Assembly (NCBI GenBank): GCA_949878425.1
Contig: CATLAL010000006.1
Coordinates: 65,075-111,562, forward strand
DNA length: 46,488 bases
Reading direction: 5' to 3'
Origin: an uncultured Oscillospiraceae bacterium
GTDB taxonomy: Bacteria; Bacillota; Clostridia; Oscillospirales; Oscillospiraceae
Part shown: positions 1 through 8,582 of the stretch, one piece after another
Numbering within the stretch: the first letter of the stretch is position 1
Layout: each line of letters opens with the position of its first letter
Notes under the pieces: model-generated
The model's input: the letters and a program-made list of their open reading frames with translations, nothing else
Told to the model about the DNA's origin: nothing
Databases searched by the model: none
Program-made: the position numbers and the translations under genes

Positions 1-2
1 GG

Positions 3-743
3 GTGGCCTCCGCCAAGGTGTACGACTTCATCTGGGACACCTACTGCGACTGGTATATTGAGCTGACCAAGTCCCGGATGCAGGGCCCGGAGTCCGAGAC
101 GGCCCAGAACGTGCTCTGCTATGTGCTTATCCAGCTGCTCAAGCTGCTCCACCCCTTCATGCCCTTTATCACCGAGGAGATCTACCAGGCCCTGCCCCAC
201 GTCTCCGGCGAGGAGAGCGCCTTCCTCATGTGCACCGACTGGCCGGTGTACCGCGGGGACCTGGCCTACCCGGCGGAGGAGGCCGCCATGGAGAACATCA
301 TGGACGCCATCCGGGCCATCCGGGCCCGCCGGGCGGAGATGAACGTCCCCCCCAGCCGGAAGGTGCAGCTGACCGTGGTTGCCGCCCAGGCGGAGACCTT
401 CACCGCCGGCGCCGCCTTTTTCCAGCGGCTGGCCTCCGCCTCCGAGGTCCGGGTGGCAGACGCCGCCCCCGCCTCCCAGGGCATGGTGGAGGTGGTCACC
501 CACGCCGCCCGGGTGTTCATGCCCCTGGCGGAGCTGGTGGACGTTCACCAGGAGCTGGAGCGCATCGCCAAGGAGAAGGCCAAGGCGGAGGGCCACCTGA
601 GGGGCATCGAGGCCAAGCTCTCCAACGAGGCCTTTACCTCCAAGGCCCCGGCCCATATCGTCCAGAACCAGCGGGAGCAGGCCGAGAAGCTCCGCTCCCT
701 CATCGCCCAGCTGGAGCAGTCCGCCGCCGCCATGGGGCAGTAA
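3..743 (+). CDS. valS: Valyl-tRNA synthetase, C-terminal part (5' truncated by window edge)
   Basis: This is the last ~246 residues of the class I synthetase that charges tRNA-Val in the cytoplasm. The reading frame is open to the first base, so the start and the HIGH/KMSKS catalytic core lie outside the window. Visible are the helical anticodon-binding domain (FIWDTYCDWYIELTK near the start, then HPFMPFITEEIYQAL) and the C-terminal coiled-coil arm (about residues 175-240, with ELERIAKEKAKAEGHL), which in ValRS contacts the tRNA elbow. It ends at TAA 741-743. folC, a common downstream partner of valS in Firmicutes, is absent; repeats follow instead. Family identity is clear; only the partial extent limits it. 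Confidence 0.95.
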   Translation: MASAKVYDFIWDTYCDWYIELTKSRMQGPESETAQNVLCYVLIQLLKLLHPFMPFITEEIYQALPHVSGEESAFLMCTDWPVYRGDLAYPAEEAAMENIMDAIRAIRARRAEMNVPPSRKVQLTVVAAQAETFTAGAAFFQRLASASEVRVADAAPASQGMVEVVTHAARVFMPLAELVDVHQELERIAKEKAKAEGHLRGIEAKLSNEAFTSKAPAHIVQNQREQAEKLRSLIAQLEQSAAAMGQ

Positions 744-755
744 GAGGGTACTGTC

Positions 756-795
756 GATCCTTTTTCTTGAAAAAAAAGGATCCAAAAAGAACTTT
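756..795. repeat. A/T-rich palindrome unit, family alpha (copy 1)
   Basis: GATCCTTTTT pairs with AAAAAGGATC around a CTTGAAA loop, followed by CAAAAAGAACTTT. Same architecture as the units near 1826, 8802, 15120, 36336, 36587, 38376, 39686, 41751, 42794 and in split form at 38516 and 43060. It sits 13 bp after the valS stop. Confidence 0.7.
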
Positions 796-840
796 GGTCC
801 AAAGACTATCGTCTTTCTCCCCACTTTTTATGCAGAGTAA

Positions 841-1071
841 GAAGCTGTATTCATAGGCGAGGGATGCTGGATGGGCGAGGGATTTTGCCGCCCAGCAAGG
901 CAAATGCGATTTCACAACGGCCCCATCGAGGGGCCGTGTGAAATTCAATCGCGCATGGGCGCTCGATGCGCGATCTACGCAGAAACACTGGATGTATTTC
1001 AAGATTTTTTAACACGGCAGGGCGGCAAAAGGCCCGGACAGACAGCGTTCAATGCCTGTGAATACAGCTTC
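841..1071. repeat. MITE-like element with 18-bp terminal inverted repeats
   Basis: The left end GAAGCTGTATTCATAGGC (841-858) is the inverted match, with one mismatch, of the right end GCCTGTGAATACAGCTTC (1054-1071). The 231-bp interior has several hairpins (for example ACGGCCCC/GGGGCCGT near 918-941) and no credible gene. TAA occurs on both flanks (838-840 and 1072-1074) and could be a target duplication. A 72-bp relative lies at 39768-39839 and a single end at 14977-14990. A 67-codon frame across it is judged non-coding. Confidence 0.7.
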
Positions 1072-1075
1072 TAAA

Positions 1076-1113
1076 GCAGCAGTCCCCCGGGAGAACTCCC
1101 GGGGGACTGCTGT
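1076..1113 (+). terminator. Strong GC hairpin, probable terminator downstream of valS
   Basis: An 18-bp stem (the last pair a G-T wobble) with a 2-nt loop: GCAGCAGTCCCCCGGGAG (1076-1093), AA, then its complement to 1113. There is no clean T-run after it on either strand, so it could stop transcription from both sides or be part of the repeat cluster. The nearest genes converge on it (valS from the left, the methyltransferase from the right). Confidence 0.5.
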
Positions 1114-1169
1114 CATTGTCCACAGTTATATAGTGACCACAGTTGAAAAGCAATAAAGCTTAGGGCCGG

Positions 1170-1781
1170 TCAGATCCTGCTGAAAACGTAGTTCTTCCAA
1201 ACGCGCATGTCCGAGGGCAGCTCACATTGGTAGGAGAACAGCCCCTCTGCCGCTGTCTCAAGCTCCTCCAGCGTGTGGGCGATGAAATTTCTGTCGTATG
1301 CTACGCCCTCGATCTCGAAGCGGCTTCGCTCCGCCAGTTTGCCGGTTCCCTCCCTGACGGAGACAAGCAGCCTTCCGCCCCGCCTCAGCACCCTGCCCAT
1401 CTGTTCAAAGGCCAGCGGCAGCTGCGCGGTCTCCACATGGACCAGGCCTGCAATGACGGCTATCGCGTCCACAGCGCCGATGTAGGAGTAATCCCGGAGC
1501 ATGTCCTCCCGGTAAAAGGGGATGGCGGGATTTTTCTCCCGCGCGATTTTCAGGCTCTCCTCGCTGAAATCAATGCCAACTGCCTCGTATCCCAAGCCGG
1601 CGATCCTCCCGGTCTCGTATCCGGCGCCGCAGCATAGATCCAGCACCCGCGCCCCGCTGGGAAGCATGTCCAGGAACTCCCTCAGGCACTCCAGCTCCGC
1701 CTCCGGCGCGTATCCCCGTTCCGCCCACTGGGCAGCCGTCTTATCGTAGTACTCCACCGTTCCCAGCATACCGCGACCCAT
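1170..1781 (-). CDS. Class I SAM-dependent methyltransferase, substrate unknown
   Basis: A 203-residue Rossmann-fold methyltransferase. Motif I is VLDLCCGAGYETGRIA (about residues 46-61), followed by the acidic strand-2 end GIDFSEES and a motif II-like stretch AVDAIAVIAGLVHV; post-core VLRRGGRLLVSVREG is the usual glycine-rich loop. These identify an S-adenosylmethionine binder of the Methyltransf_11/25 type; the acceptor cannot be told. The first ATG (1781) sits directly on an AGGAAGGA box, so the ATG at 1769, about 11 nt from that box, is an equally good start. It lies after rsgA, where rpe and thiN stand in Bacillus, but a palindromic repeat separates them, so it may not be co-transcribed. 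Confidence 0.8.
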   Translation of the reverse strand: MGRGMLGTVEYYDKTAAQWAERGYAPEAELECLREFLDMLPSGARVLDLCCGAGYETGRIAGLGYEAVGIDFSEESLKIAREKNPAIPFYREDMLRDYSYIGAVDAIAVIAGLVHVETAQLPLAFEQMGRVLRRGGRLLVSVREGTGKLAERSRFEIEGVAYDRNFIAHTLEELETAAEGLFSYQCELPSDMRVWKNYVFSRI

Positions 1782-1805
1782 TCCTTCCTATGAAAAGCAA
1801 AAGCA

Positions 1806-1864
1806 AAACGGAGTTTGTCTTTTTGATTCTTTTCCTTTTTTTTAAAGGAAAAGAATGTACGCCC
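1806..1864. repeat. A/T-rich palindrome unit, family alpha (copy 2)
   Basis: ATTCTTTTCCTTT (1826-1838) pairs with AAAGGAAAAGAAT (1844-1856) and ends in GTACGCC. It is preceded by GTCTTTTTG and a decayed CAAAAC/GTTTG hairpin. It occupies the gap between rsgA and the methyltransferase and lies 9 bp past the rsgA stop. Confidence 0.7.
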
Positions 1865-1872
1865 TCTGTGTC

Positions 1873-2751
1873 CTACCGCTCCCAGGACTTCACGGACTGC
1901 AATTCCCGGTACAGGCGCAGGTAGCTCCTATGGCGGCTGGGGGGGATTTCCCCCGCCCGGACCGCGGCCAGGACGGCGCAGCCCTTCTCACGGGTGTGGC
2001 CGCAGTTGACGAACCGGCACCGCCCCAGGTGGGGACGGAACTCCGGGAAGCACTCCGGCAGGCGCTCCTTCAGCTCCAGGTCCAGCTCCTGGGCGTCGAA
2101 GGAGCTGAAGCCCGGGGTATCGATCACCTGCGCGCCGCAGCCCAGATGGTAGAGCTCCACGTGCCGGGTGGTATGTCTGCCCCGGCCCAGCTTCTCGCTG
2201 ATCTGGGCCACCTTCAGGGAGAAGCCGGGCTCGATGGCGTTGAGGAGGCTGCTCTTGCCCACGCCGGAGTTGCCGGTAAAGGCGGAGAGCTTTCCTCGGA
2301 GCAGCTCTGTCAGCTCCTCCAGCCCCTCCCCGGTCTCCGCGCTGGCGCACACGGCGGCAAAGCCGGCGCGGCGATAGATGTCCGCCAAGTCCTCCCCCGG
2401 CGCCAGGTCGCACTTGTTGACGCAGACCACTACGCCGCAGCCTTTCAGGGCCGCGATGGCGGAAACACGGTCGATGAGAAAGGGGTCCGTCACCGGGACG
2501 GCCCGGGAGGCTACCACCACCAGCTGGTCCACATTGGCCACCGCCGGCCGGTCGAAGGCGGTCCGCCGGGGCTCGATCTCCCAGACCATGCCGGTATCCG
2601 GCCCGGTCTCCCGGATCTCCACCCAGTCGCCCACCAGGGGACTGCGCCCCTCCTGACGGAACTTTCCCCTGGCCCGGCAGGCCAGCAGCCTCTCCCCGGC
2701 CTCCACGTAATAGAAACCGCTGAGGGCCCTGCAAATCCTGCCCCTACTCAC
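1873..2751 (-). CDS. rsgA: Ribosome small-subunit-dependent GTPase A (RsgA/CpgA)
   Basis: Circularly permuted GTPase that checks late 30S ribosome assembly. The frame is open far upstream, but the protein begins at GTG 2751 (MSRGRICRALSGFYYV), which gives 292 residues, the normal length, and has GAGGTGG about 9 nt upstream. Seen in order: N-terminal OB domain with GDWVEI; the permuted motifs G4 (NKCD) before G1 (GNSGVGKSSLLN); switch region RGRHTTRHVELY; G3 DTPG; and a C-terminal zinc site C-x4-C-x-H-x5-C (CRFVNCGHTREKGC). The GTG overlaps the prkC stop by 8 nt (GTGAGTAG), which suggests translational coupling. Confidence 0.95.
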   Translation of the reverse strand: MSRGRICRALSGFYYVEAGERLLACRARGKFRQEGRSPLVGDWVEIRETGPDTGMVWEIEPRRTAFDRPAVANVDQLVVVASRAVPVTDPFLIDRVSAIAALKGCGVVVCVNKCDLAPGEDLADIYRRAGFAAVCASAETGEGLEELTELLRGKLSAFTGNSGVGKSSLLNAIEPGFSLKVAQISEKLGRGRHTTRHVELYHLGCGAQVIDTPGFSSFDAQELDLELKERLPECFPEFRPHLGRCRFVNCGHTREKGCAVLAAVRAGEIPPSRHRSYLRLYRELQSVKSWER

Positions 2752-4699
2752 TGAAGGTGACCACCTCGTCCACCCACTGCTGACCGTCCGCGTAGATGCG
2801 CAGGCGGTAATCCCCGGCCTTGGCATAGAAGGTCTCCTCCAGAGCGCCATGGTCGCCGGGCAGGTCCGTGGAGAGCACCTGGGTATCGTCCAGATAGATC
2901 TCCACATGGACGGTCTCAGGGCTGAAGGGCACGTTGAAGGTGATGGTTTTGGGGATCTCCTTCTCCCCGTCGCTGTAGGTGAATACCACCGTGGTGCCCT
3001 GCTCCACCTCAGCGCCGGTTTCCACGCTCTGGGTGAGGACCGTCCCCAGGGGGGCCGAGCCCTCCACCTTGACAAACTCCGCGGTCAGATTCAATTCGTC
3101 CATCTTCTTCTGAACGTTCTCCATGGTCTCCCCCTCGCAGAGGACCATGATGGAGTATTTTGTCTCCGGACCCATGCTGAGGAACAGCGTCACCGTGTCG
3201 CCCTCGCCCAGCTGGGTCCCCTTGGCCGGCTCCGTGCGGACCACATGTCCCGCCTCCACTGTGTCGCTGTACTCACTCTCACCCTCCATAATCTTCAGAT
3301 GCAGGGCGCTCAGGTCCTTGTCCTGCTCCAGAATCAGCCGGGCGCTGCGCCCCTCCTCGCCGATGAGGTCCGGCATGCCGCCGGAGCGCGCGCCCCGACT
3401 CACCGTCACATTGATTGGAATCAGGTCCCCTGAGGCGGACCGCCTGGTCCGCTCCGCCTCAGGGCTCTGGCGGATGATGACGCCCTCGGCATACTCGCTG
3501 CTGTACTCCAGGGTGGTGTCCACCACGATCTCAAAGATCCCGGCCACCTGCTCCAGCGCCTCTGCCTCCTCCACCGTGTAACCCACCACTTTTGGCACCG
3601 TATACTCCGGCACCTCCGTGGTGGTGAAGCTGCCCATAATCCCCTGGTAGAGCTTGTTGACGCCAAAATAGCCCAGCACGGCAATTAGCGCCGCCACCAG
3701 CAGCACCTTCCACCAGGTGCCCCGGGGCCGCTCCTCCTCGTCCTCCTCGTCCTCCGGCGCCAGCTGCTCATTGCGGGGCTGCCGCCGGGCCATAGCGGTA
3801 TTGAGCATGGGCTGGGTGGGCTCCTCCCCGCCGCCCAAATCCGGACGAAAGTCCTCCGCCGGGTAGTCGAAGCTGATGCTGGGGTCCTGCCGGAAGGCCT
3901 CCAGGTCCGAGAGCATCTCGTCCGCGGTGGCGTAGCGCTTGTTCCGGTCCGGGGCCATGGCCTTCATGCAGATCTGCTCCAGGGCCTCTGGGATCTCCGG
4001 GTTCAGCTCTCTGGGGTTCAATGGCACGGCGTTAAAGTGCTGCACCGCCACCGCCACAGGGCTGTCCCCCTCAAAGGGCAGGCGGCTGGTGAGCATCTCG
4101 TAGAGCACCACGCCGGCGGAATAGATGTCGCTGCGGTTGTCGGTGTAGTCCCCTTTGGCCTGCTCGGGGGAGATATAGTGGACGGAGCCGATGGCCTCGT
4201 TGGAGGGGTTGGAGCCGCTCAGGCAGGCGATGCCGAAGTCGGTCACCTTCACCGTGCCGTCCCGCAGGACCATGATGTTCTGGGGCTTGATGTCCCGGTG
4301 GACGATGCCCCGGCTGTGGGCGTGGCTGAGGCCCTTCATAATCTGGGTGATAAAGTGGAGGGCCTCCGGCCAGTTGAGCCGGCCCCGGCGCTCCATATAC
4401 TGCTTCAAGGTGATGCCGTCAATGAGCTCCATGACGATATAGTCCATATCCCCGCCCCGGCTCACGTCGTAGACCGCCACAATGTTGGGGTGGGAGAGCA
4501 TGGCGACCGCCTGGGACTCGTCGTGGAAGCGGCGGCGGAAATCGGCGTCCTCGCTCAGATCCTTTTTCAGCATCTTTACGGCGACCAGTCGGTTGAGCCG
4601 GTGGCACTTTGCCTTGAAGACCACCGCCATGCCTCCGGAGCCGATGCCCTCCAGAATCTCGTAGCGGTTGTCCAGCATCTTTCCTATGTATCGTTCCAT
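2744..4699 (-). CDS. prkC: Membrane Ser/Thr protein kinase with PASTA domains (PrkC/Stk1)
   Basis: 651-residue receptor kinase that senses peptidoglycan fragments or lipid II and phosphorylates cell-wall, division and translation proteins. Kinase domain about 13-270: glycine loop GIGSGGMAVVFKAK, K42, catalytic HRDIKPQN (H134-D136) and DFG (155-157). An acidic juxtamembrane linker (315-325) is followed by one membrane helix (about 329-350). Outside are three PASTA repeats (about 364-436, 441-510, 513-578) and a further C-terminal domain (585-651) that looks beta-rich and is not a PASTA repeat. It sits between the phosphatase prpC and rsgA, the usual Firmicutes arrangement; RsgA is itself a reported PrkC substrate in Bacillus. 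Confidence 0.95.
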   Translation of the reverse strand: MERYIGKMLDNRYEILEGIGSGGMAVVFKAKCHRLNRLVAVKMLKKDLSEDADFRRRFHDESQAVAMLSHPNIVAVYDVSRGGDMDYIVMELIDGITLKQYMERRGRLNWPEALHFITQIMKGLSHAHSRGIVHRDIKPQNIMVLRDGTVKVTDFGIACLSGSNPSNEAIGSVHYISPEQAKGDYTDNRSDIYSAGVVLYEMLTSRLPFEGDSPVAVAVQHFNAVPLNPRELNPEIPEALEQICMKAMAPDRNKRYATADEMLSDLEAFRQDPSISFDYPAEDFRPDLGGGEEPTQPMLNTAMARRQPRNEQLAPEDEEDEEERPRGTWWKVLLVAALIAVLGYFGVNKLYQGIMGSFTTTEVPEYTVPKVVGYTVEEAEALEQVAGIFEIVVDTTLEYSSEYAEGVIIRQSPEAERTRRSASGDLIPINVTVSRGARSGGMPDLIGEEGRSARLILEQDKDLSALHLKIMEGESEYSDTVEAGHVVRTEPAKGTQLGEGDTVTLFLSMGPETKYSIMVLCEGETMENVQKKMDELNLTAEFVKVEGSAPLGTVLTQSVETGAEVEQGTTVVFTYSDGEKEIPKTITFNVPFSPETVHVEIYLDDTQVLSTDLPGDHGALEETFYAKAGDYRLRIYADGQQWVDEVVTFSE

Positions 4700-4729
4700 A
4701 GTAAAGTATCCTTTCTTCTCGGCTTTGCG

Positions 4730-5467
4730 TCACGGCCGCCGCAGCAGCACGGCGGTCAGGTTGTCCGGCGCGCCCCGGCTTCTGGCGATCTCCAGCAGCC
4801 GGTCCAGACAGGTGTTCTCCTCCCCGCGGACCTCCCGCTCCATCTCCTGGTCCGTGGCCGTCTCGATGAGGCCGTCGGTACACAGCAGCAGGCTGTCCCC
4901 CGGGCGCAGACGGAGCAGATAGCAGTCGCCGGCAATCTCCGGATCCGGGCCCAGGGCCCGGGTGATAATATTGCGGTTAGGGTGGCTTCTGGCCTCCTCC
5001 GCCGTGATGTCGCCCCGGTCAACGAGCCGTTCCACCAGGGAGTGGTCCTTGGTGACCCGGGTGATCCCGCCGGAGGCGGCGATCAAATAGGCCCGGCTGT
5101 CCCCGATGTTGCTGATGAGGGCATTGTCCTCCCAAGTGATGGCGGAGACCAGGGTGGTGCCCATGCCCCGCAGGGCGGCGCCCTCCGCGCAGGAGCGCTC
5201 ATAGACCGCGGTGTTGGCCGCGTTCACGGCGAACTCCGCCACCTGCTGCACCTCTCCGGCGTCCATTCCCTCCCTGAGGTTGGCAAGGCAGGTGTCGATA
5301 AAGTGGTCCACCGCGATATGGCTGGCCAGCTTGCCGCCCCCCGGTCCGCCCATGCCGTCGCAGACAACGCACACCGTAAAGCCGGTGTCCTCGCACACGC
5401 GCACCGCGTAGGCGTCCTGGTTCTCCCTGCGCACCAGACCGATGTCCGTCATACCCCATATGTTCAT
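4730..5467 (-). CDS. prpC: PP2C-family Ser/Thr phosphatase (PrpC/Stp1)
   Basis: 245-residue metal-dependent phosphatase that reverses PrkC phosphorylation. PP2C motifs are in order: RRENQDA near the N-terminus, CDGMGG (first metal aspartate), GDSRAY, LLCTDGL and a C-terminal DNLTAVLL. The start is ATG 5467 (MNIWGMTDIG), 1 nt after the rlmN stop, with AAGGAAGGGGAG as ribosome binding site; the longer frame reads into rlmN. It precedes prkC by 30 nt. Confidence 0.95.
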   Translation of the reverse strand: MNIWGMTDIGLVRRENQDAYAVRVCEDTGFTVCVVCDGMGGPGGGKLASHIAVDHFIDTCLANLREGMDAGEVQQVAEFAVNAANTAVYERSCAEGAALRGMGTTLVSAITWEDNALISNIGDSRAYLIAASGGITRVTKDHSLVERLVDRGDITAEEARSHPNRNIITRALGPDPEIAGDCYLLRLRPGDSLLLCTDGLIETATDQEMEREVRGEENTCLDRLLEIARSRGAPDNLTAVLLRRP

Positions 5468-5468
5468 C

Positions 5469-6551
5469 CTACAACTCCCCTTCCTTCTTTTCCATGGCCT
5501 TGCGGCGGAGTTGGCCGCAGGAGGCGTCAATATCCCCACCCAGGCTGCGCCGGACGGTGGCGGCGACCCCCTGGCTCTCCAGCCGCCGCTGGAAAGCGGC
5601 TGTCCGCCGGCTGGGCTTCAGAGGGCTCTCCCGAACGTTGTTGAGGGGGATGAGGTTCACGTGTCCCGGCATCCCCCGGAGCTTCTTTACAATCAGGTCC
5701 GCCTGCCAGTCGGCGTCGTTGACGCCGTCCACCATGGCGTACTCGAAGCTGATGCGCCGCCCGGTTTTTCGGAAGTACGCGTGGCAGGCCTCGAAGAGCT
5801 CCTCCACGTCATAGGCCCGGTTCACCGGCATCAGGGCGCTCCGGGTCCCGCTGTCCGGCGCGTGGAGGGACACCGACAGCGTCAGCTGCAAGCCCAGATC
5901 CGCCAAGCGCCGGATGCCAGGCACGATGCCGCAGGTGGAGAGGCTCACGTGCCGCATGCCGATATTCAGGCCCATCGGGTGGTTCACCAGCTCCAGAAAC
6001 CGCAGCACATTGTCCAGGTTGTCCATGGGCTCCCCAATGCCCATGAGCACAATGTTGCTGATCTCCCGGCCGCTGTCCAGCTGGGAGAAAATCACCTGGT
6101 CCAGCATCTCCGACGGCCTCAGGTCCCGGACCTTTCCACCGATGGTGGAGGCGCAGAAGGCGCACCCCATCCGGCAGCCCACCTGGCTAGAGATACAGAT
6201 CGTGTTGCCGTGGCGGTAGCTCATGAGCACCGACTCAATGCAGCTGCCGTCGGAGAGCTCCCAGAGGTATTTGATCGTACCGTCCAGCCGGGAGACCTGC
6301 CGGCGCGCCGCAACAGGCGGCTCCAGCCGCCAGCGCTCCCCCAGCCGCGCCCGCAGGGGCTTGGCCAGGTCGGTCATCTCCTCAAAGGAACGGACCCCCC
6401 GGTGGAGCCAGGCAAAGACCTGCTTTCCCCGGAAGGCCGGCTCCCCCATCTCCCTGAGGGCCGCCGTCAGCTCCTCCAGGGTCATGGATTTTAAATCCGG
6501 GACAGTCCCCGGCGGGGCCTGAAGCGGCTGTTCAGAGAGCTGAAGTTCCAT
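5469..6551 (-). CDS. rlmN: 23S rRNA (A2503-C2)/tRNA (A37-C2) methyltransferase, radical SAM
   Basis: Radical SAM enzyme that methylates C2 of A2503 in 23S rRNA (and tRNA A37), affecting fidelity at the peptidyl-transferase centre. Seen: the [4Fe-4S] motif C-x3-C-x2-C (CRMGCAFC), the GIGEPMDN loop for SAM, and the conserved C-terminal cysteine in GGDIDASCGQL that forms the methyl-adduct intermediate. Two ATGs compete: 6557 overlaps the rsmB stop by 4 nt, 6551 has better spacing from GAGGAAG; 6551 is used here. It lies in the rsmB-rlmN-prpC-prkC order seen in Bacillus. Confidence 0.95.
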   Translation of the reverse strand: MELQLSEQPLQAPPGTVPDLKSMTLEELTAALREMGEPAFRGKQVFAWLHRGVRSFEEMTDLAKPLRARLGERWRLEPPVAARRQVSRLDGTIKYLWELSDGSCIESVLMSYRHGNTICISSQVGCRMGCAFCASTIGGKVRDLRPSEMLDQVIFSQLDSGREISNIVLMGIGEPMDNLDNVLRFLELVNHPMGLNIGMRHVSLSTCGIVPGIRRLADLGLQLTLSVSLHAPDSGTRSALMPVNRAYDVEELFEACHAYFRKTGRRISFEYAMVDGVNDADWQADLIVKKLRGMPGHVNLIPLNNVRESPLKPSRRTAAFQRRLESQGVAATVRRSLGGDIDASCGQLRRKAMEKKEGEL

Positions 6552-6553
6552 GC

Positions 6554-7861
6554 TCATTGCTTCCTCATCTTGCAGATGTAAAATCCGTCCGTGCCGTGGC
6601 GCTGGGGCCACAGGGTGACAGCGCCCGCCGCCTCCAGGCCGGGGAGGGAGAACCCCTCCTGCCGAAATTCCCCGTGCCGGGCGAGGAAATCCTCCGTCAC
6701 GCCCCCGTTTTCCTCCGGGAGGACGGTGCAGGTGGCGTAAACCAGAGCGCCCCCGGGCCGGACGTAGCGGGCGGCGTTCTCCAGAATGGCCCCCTGGACC
6801 CGGGGCAGGCCCGCCAGGGCCTTGGGGTCCTTGTAGCGGATGTCCGGCTTCTTCCGGATGATCCCCAGGCCGGAGCAGGGCACGTCGCAGAGCACCAGGT
6901 CAAACCCCCCGTTCCACTCCGCCCGGTTCTCCCGGCCATCGGCCAGGACCGCCCGGATGGACGCCAGTCCCAGACGCCGGGCCCCCCTCTCAATGAGCTC
7001 CAGCTTGTGGGGGTGGATGTCGCAGGAGACGATCTCCCCCCCGTCCTCCATCTCCATGGCCAGAGCGAAGGACTTTCCCCCCGGCGCGGCGCAGACATCC
7101 AGCGCCCGGTCCCCCCTCCTTGCCCCGGCGGCCAGCACAGCGGCCCGGGCGGCGGCGTCCTGGACCTGGAAGAGGCCCCGCTGGAAGGCGTCCAGCCGCT
7201 CCAGGTCCCCGGCCCCCCGCAGCTGCCAGCAGTCCGGCATCCAGGGGTGGGGCGTGAGCGCCGCGCCCTCCAGGGCCCGGACCAGCTCCTCCGCCGTGCA
7301 GCGCAGGGGATTTCGCTGGATAGAGGTGTCCACGCTCCCGTTGTCCAGGCGGAGAAATTCCTCCGCCTCCTCCGGACCCAGCAGCTCCACCAGCCGCTCC
7401 ACCAGCCACCTGGGGTGGCTGTAGCGGAGGGAGAGGTATTCCGCCGGGGTTCTGGCCGGAAGCTCCGGCAGGCGGTCCTTCTCTCGGCCCAGCCGCCGCA
7501 GAACGGCGTTTACGAAGCCTGCCGCCCGCTGCCGCTTCCTGCGCTTCACCATCTCCACCGCCTGGTCCACGGCGGCGCTGTCCGGCACCCGGTCCATGTA
7601 TAGAATCTGATAGGCTCCCAGCCGCAGAACGTCCCGGACAAAGGGCTCCAGCTTGTCAAAGCTCTGCGTGCAATAGCTGTCCAGATAGAAGTCCAGCAGC
7701 GCCCGGTTTTGCAGCACCCCGTAGGCCAGCCGGGCGGCCAGAGCCGCCTCCCGGCGGTCTAGGTCCCGGCTCACAGCCTTCAGGCTGCCGTCGGACCAGG
7801 CGTCCAGCCTCCGGCAGGCGGTCAGCGCCTCCAGGGCCGCATCTCTCCCGCCCCCCGTCAT
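6554..7861 (-). CDS. rsmB: 16S rRNA (cytosine-967-C5)-methyltransferase
   Basis: 435-residue NOL1/NOP2/sun-family enzyme that makes m5C967 in 16S rRNA. An N-terminal NusB-like helical domain (about 1-140, with LAARLAYGVLQNRALLD and AAVDQAVEM) is followed by the Rossmann methyltransferase domain: LDVCAAPGGKSF (SAM), CDVPCSGLG (catalytic PC dipeptide) and ATCTVLPEEN (second catalytic cysteine TC). The ATG overlaps the stop of the upstream peptidase gene by 4 nt (ATGA), and its stop abuts rlmN. Confidence 0.93.
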   Translation of the reverse strand: MTGGGRDAALEALTACRRLDAWSDGSLKAVSRDLDRREAALAARLAYGVLQNRALLDFYLDSYCTQSFDKLEPFVRDVLRLGAYQILYMDRVPDSAAVDQAVEMVKRRKRQRAAGFVNAVLRRLGREKDRLPELPARTPAEYLSLRYSHPRWLVERLVELLGPEEAEEFLRLDNGSVDTSIQRNPLRCTAEELVRALEGAALTPHPWMPDCWQLRGAGDLERLDAFQRGLFQVQDAAARAAVLAAGARRGDRALDVCAAPGGKSFALAMEMEDGGEIVSCDIHPHKLELIERGARRLGLASIRAVLADGRENRAEWNGGFDLVLCDVPCSGLGIIRKKPDIRYKDPKALAGLPRVQGAILENAARYVRPGGALVYATCTVLPEENGGVTEDFLARHGEFRQEGFSLPGLEAAGAVTLWPQRHGTDGFYICKMRKQ

Positions 7862-8559
7862 CTGCGCCGGTCCCCGCCCCGCCCGGCAAAGATCAGCACA
7901 TAGCGCAAAAGCTGCGCCAGGCTCATCAGCAGCGCGGCCACATAGGTCAGCGCGGCGGCGGTCAGAACCTTCTTGGCTCCCCTCCGCTCGTCCTCCTCCA
8001 GGAGGAATCCGCTGTCAATAGCGGCCAGAGCCCGGGCGGAGGCGTCAAACTCCACCGGCAGCGTCACCAGCTGAAACACCGTAGTGACGCCGAAGAGGAC
8101 AATGCCCACCGCGAAGAGGGGCTGGGAGTACAGCGCCAGCCCCAGAAGCAGGGCCACAAAGGCGAACTTGGATCCAAACTGGGTGGCGGGAATGATGGCC
8201 GCCCGGATTCGAATGGGGCCGTAGGCCTGGGCGTACTGCACCGCGTGGCCGGCCTCGTGGGCCGCTACCCCCACCGCCGCCGCCGTGGCCGCGCTGTAGA
8301 CCGGCTCGGAGAGATAGACGGTGTTGTCCCGGGGATCGTAGTGGTCCGTCAGATGCCCCCCGCAGGGCCGAACGGCAACCCCCGTCACGCCGTTGGCGCG
8401 CAGTACCTCCTGGGCGGCCTGGGCTCCGGTCACCCCTCGGCGGTTGGCAGCCTTGCTGTAGCGGCTGAAGCTGGAGCTCACCTGAAGCTGCGCGTACAGC
8501 GAGAGCAGCAGCACCGGTATCAGTATAATCCAGTAAATCGAGTCATAGTAAAACGGCAT
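7858..8559 (-). CDS. Membrane zinc metallopeptidase, YugP family
   Basis: 233-residue integral membrane protein of the putative neutral zinc metallopeptidase family (PF04298). A first membrane helix (about 7-24) is followed by the zinc motif HEAGH (101-105) and a likely third ligand E170 in PVEFDASARALA; helices at about 131-168 and 205-225. In the family the active site is expected at the membrane surface; no substrate is established. ATG 8559 has AGGAAG upstream. It is inserted between fmt and rsmB, which are adjacent in Bacillus, and is coupled to rsmB by a 4-nt overlap; in Bacillus yugP is elsewhere. Confidence 0.88.
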   Translation of the reverse strand: MPFYYDSIYWIILIPVLLLSLYAQLQVSSSFSRYSKAANRRGVTGAQAAQEVLRANGVTGVAVRPCGGHLTDHYDPRDNTVYLSEPVYSAATAAAVGVAAHEAGHAVQYAQAYGPIRIRAAIIPATQFGSKFAFVALLLGLALYSQPLFAVGIVLFGVTTVFQLVTLPVEFDASARALAAIDSGFLLEEDERRGAKKVLTAAALTYVAALLMSLAQLLRYVLIFAGRGGDRRR

Positions 8560-8582
8560 AGGCTCGCTTCCTTTCTAAGAAA

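Noticed and set aside
871..1074. 67-codon plus-strand frame in the valS-methyltransferase gap
   Set aside because: It lies within the inverted-repeat element; its last residues are simply the translated repeat end.
2752..3075. N-terminal extension of the rsgA frame
   Set aside because: It lies within prkC, is Ser/Pro/Arg-rich and would give a far too long protein.
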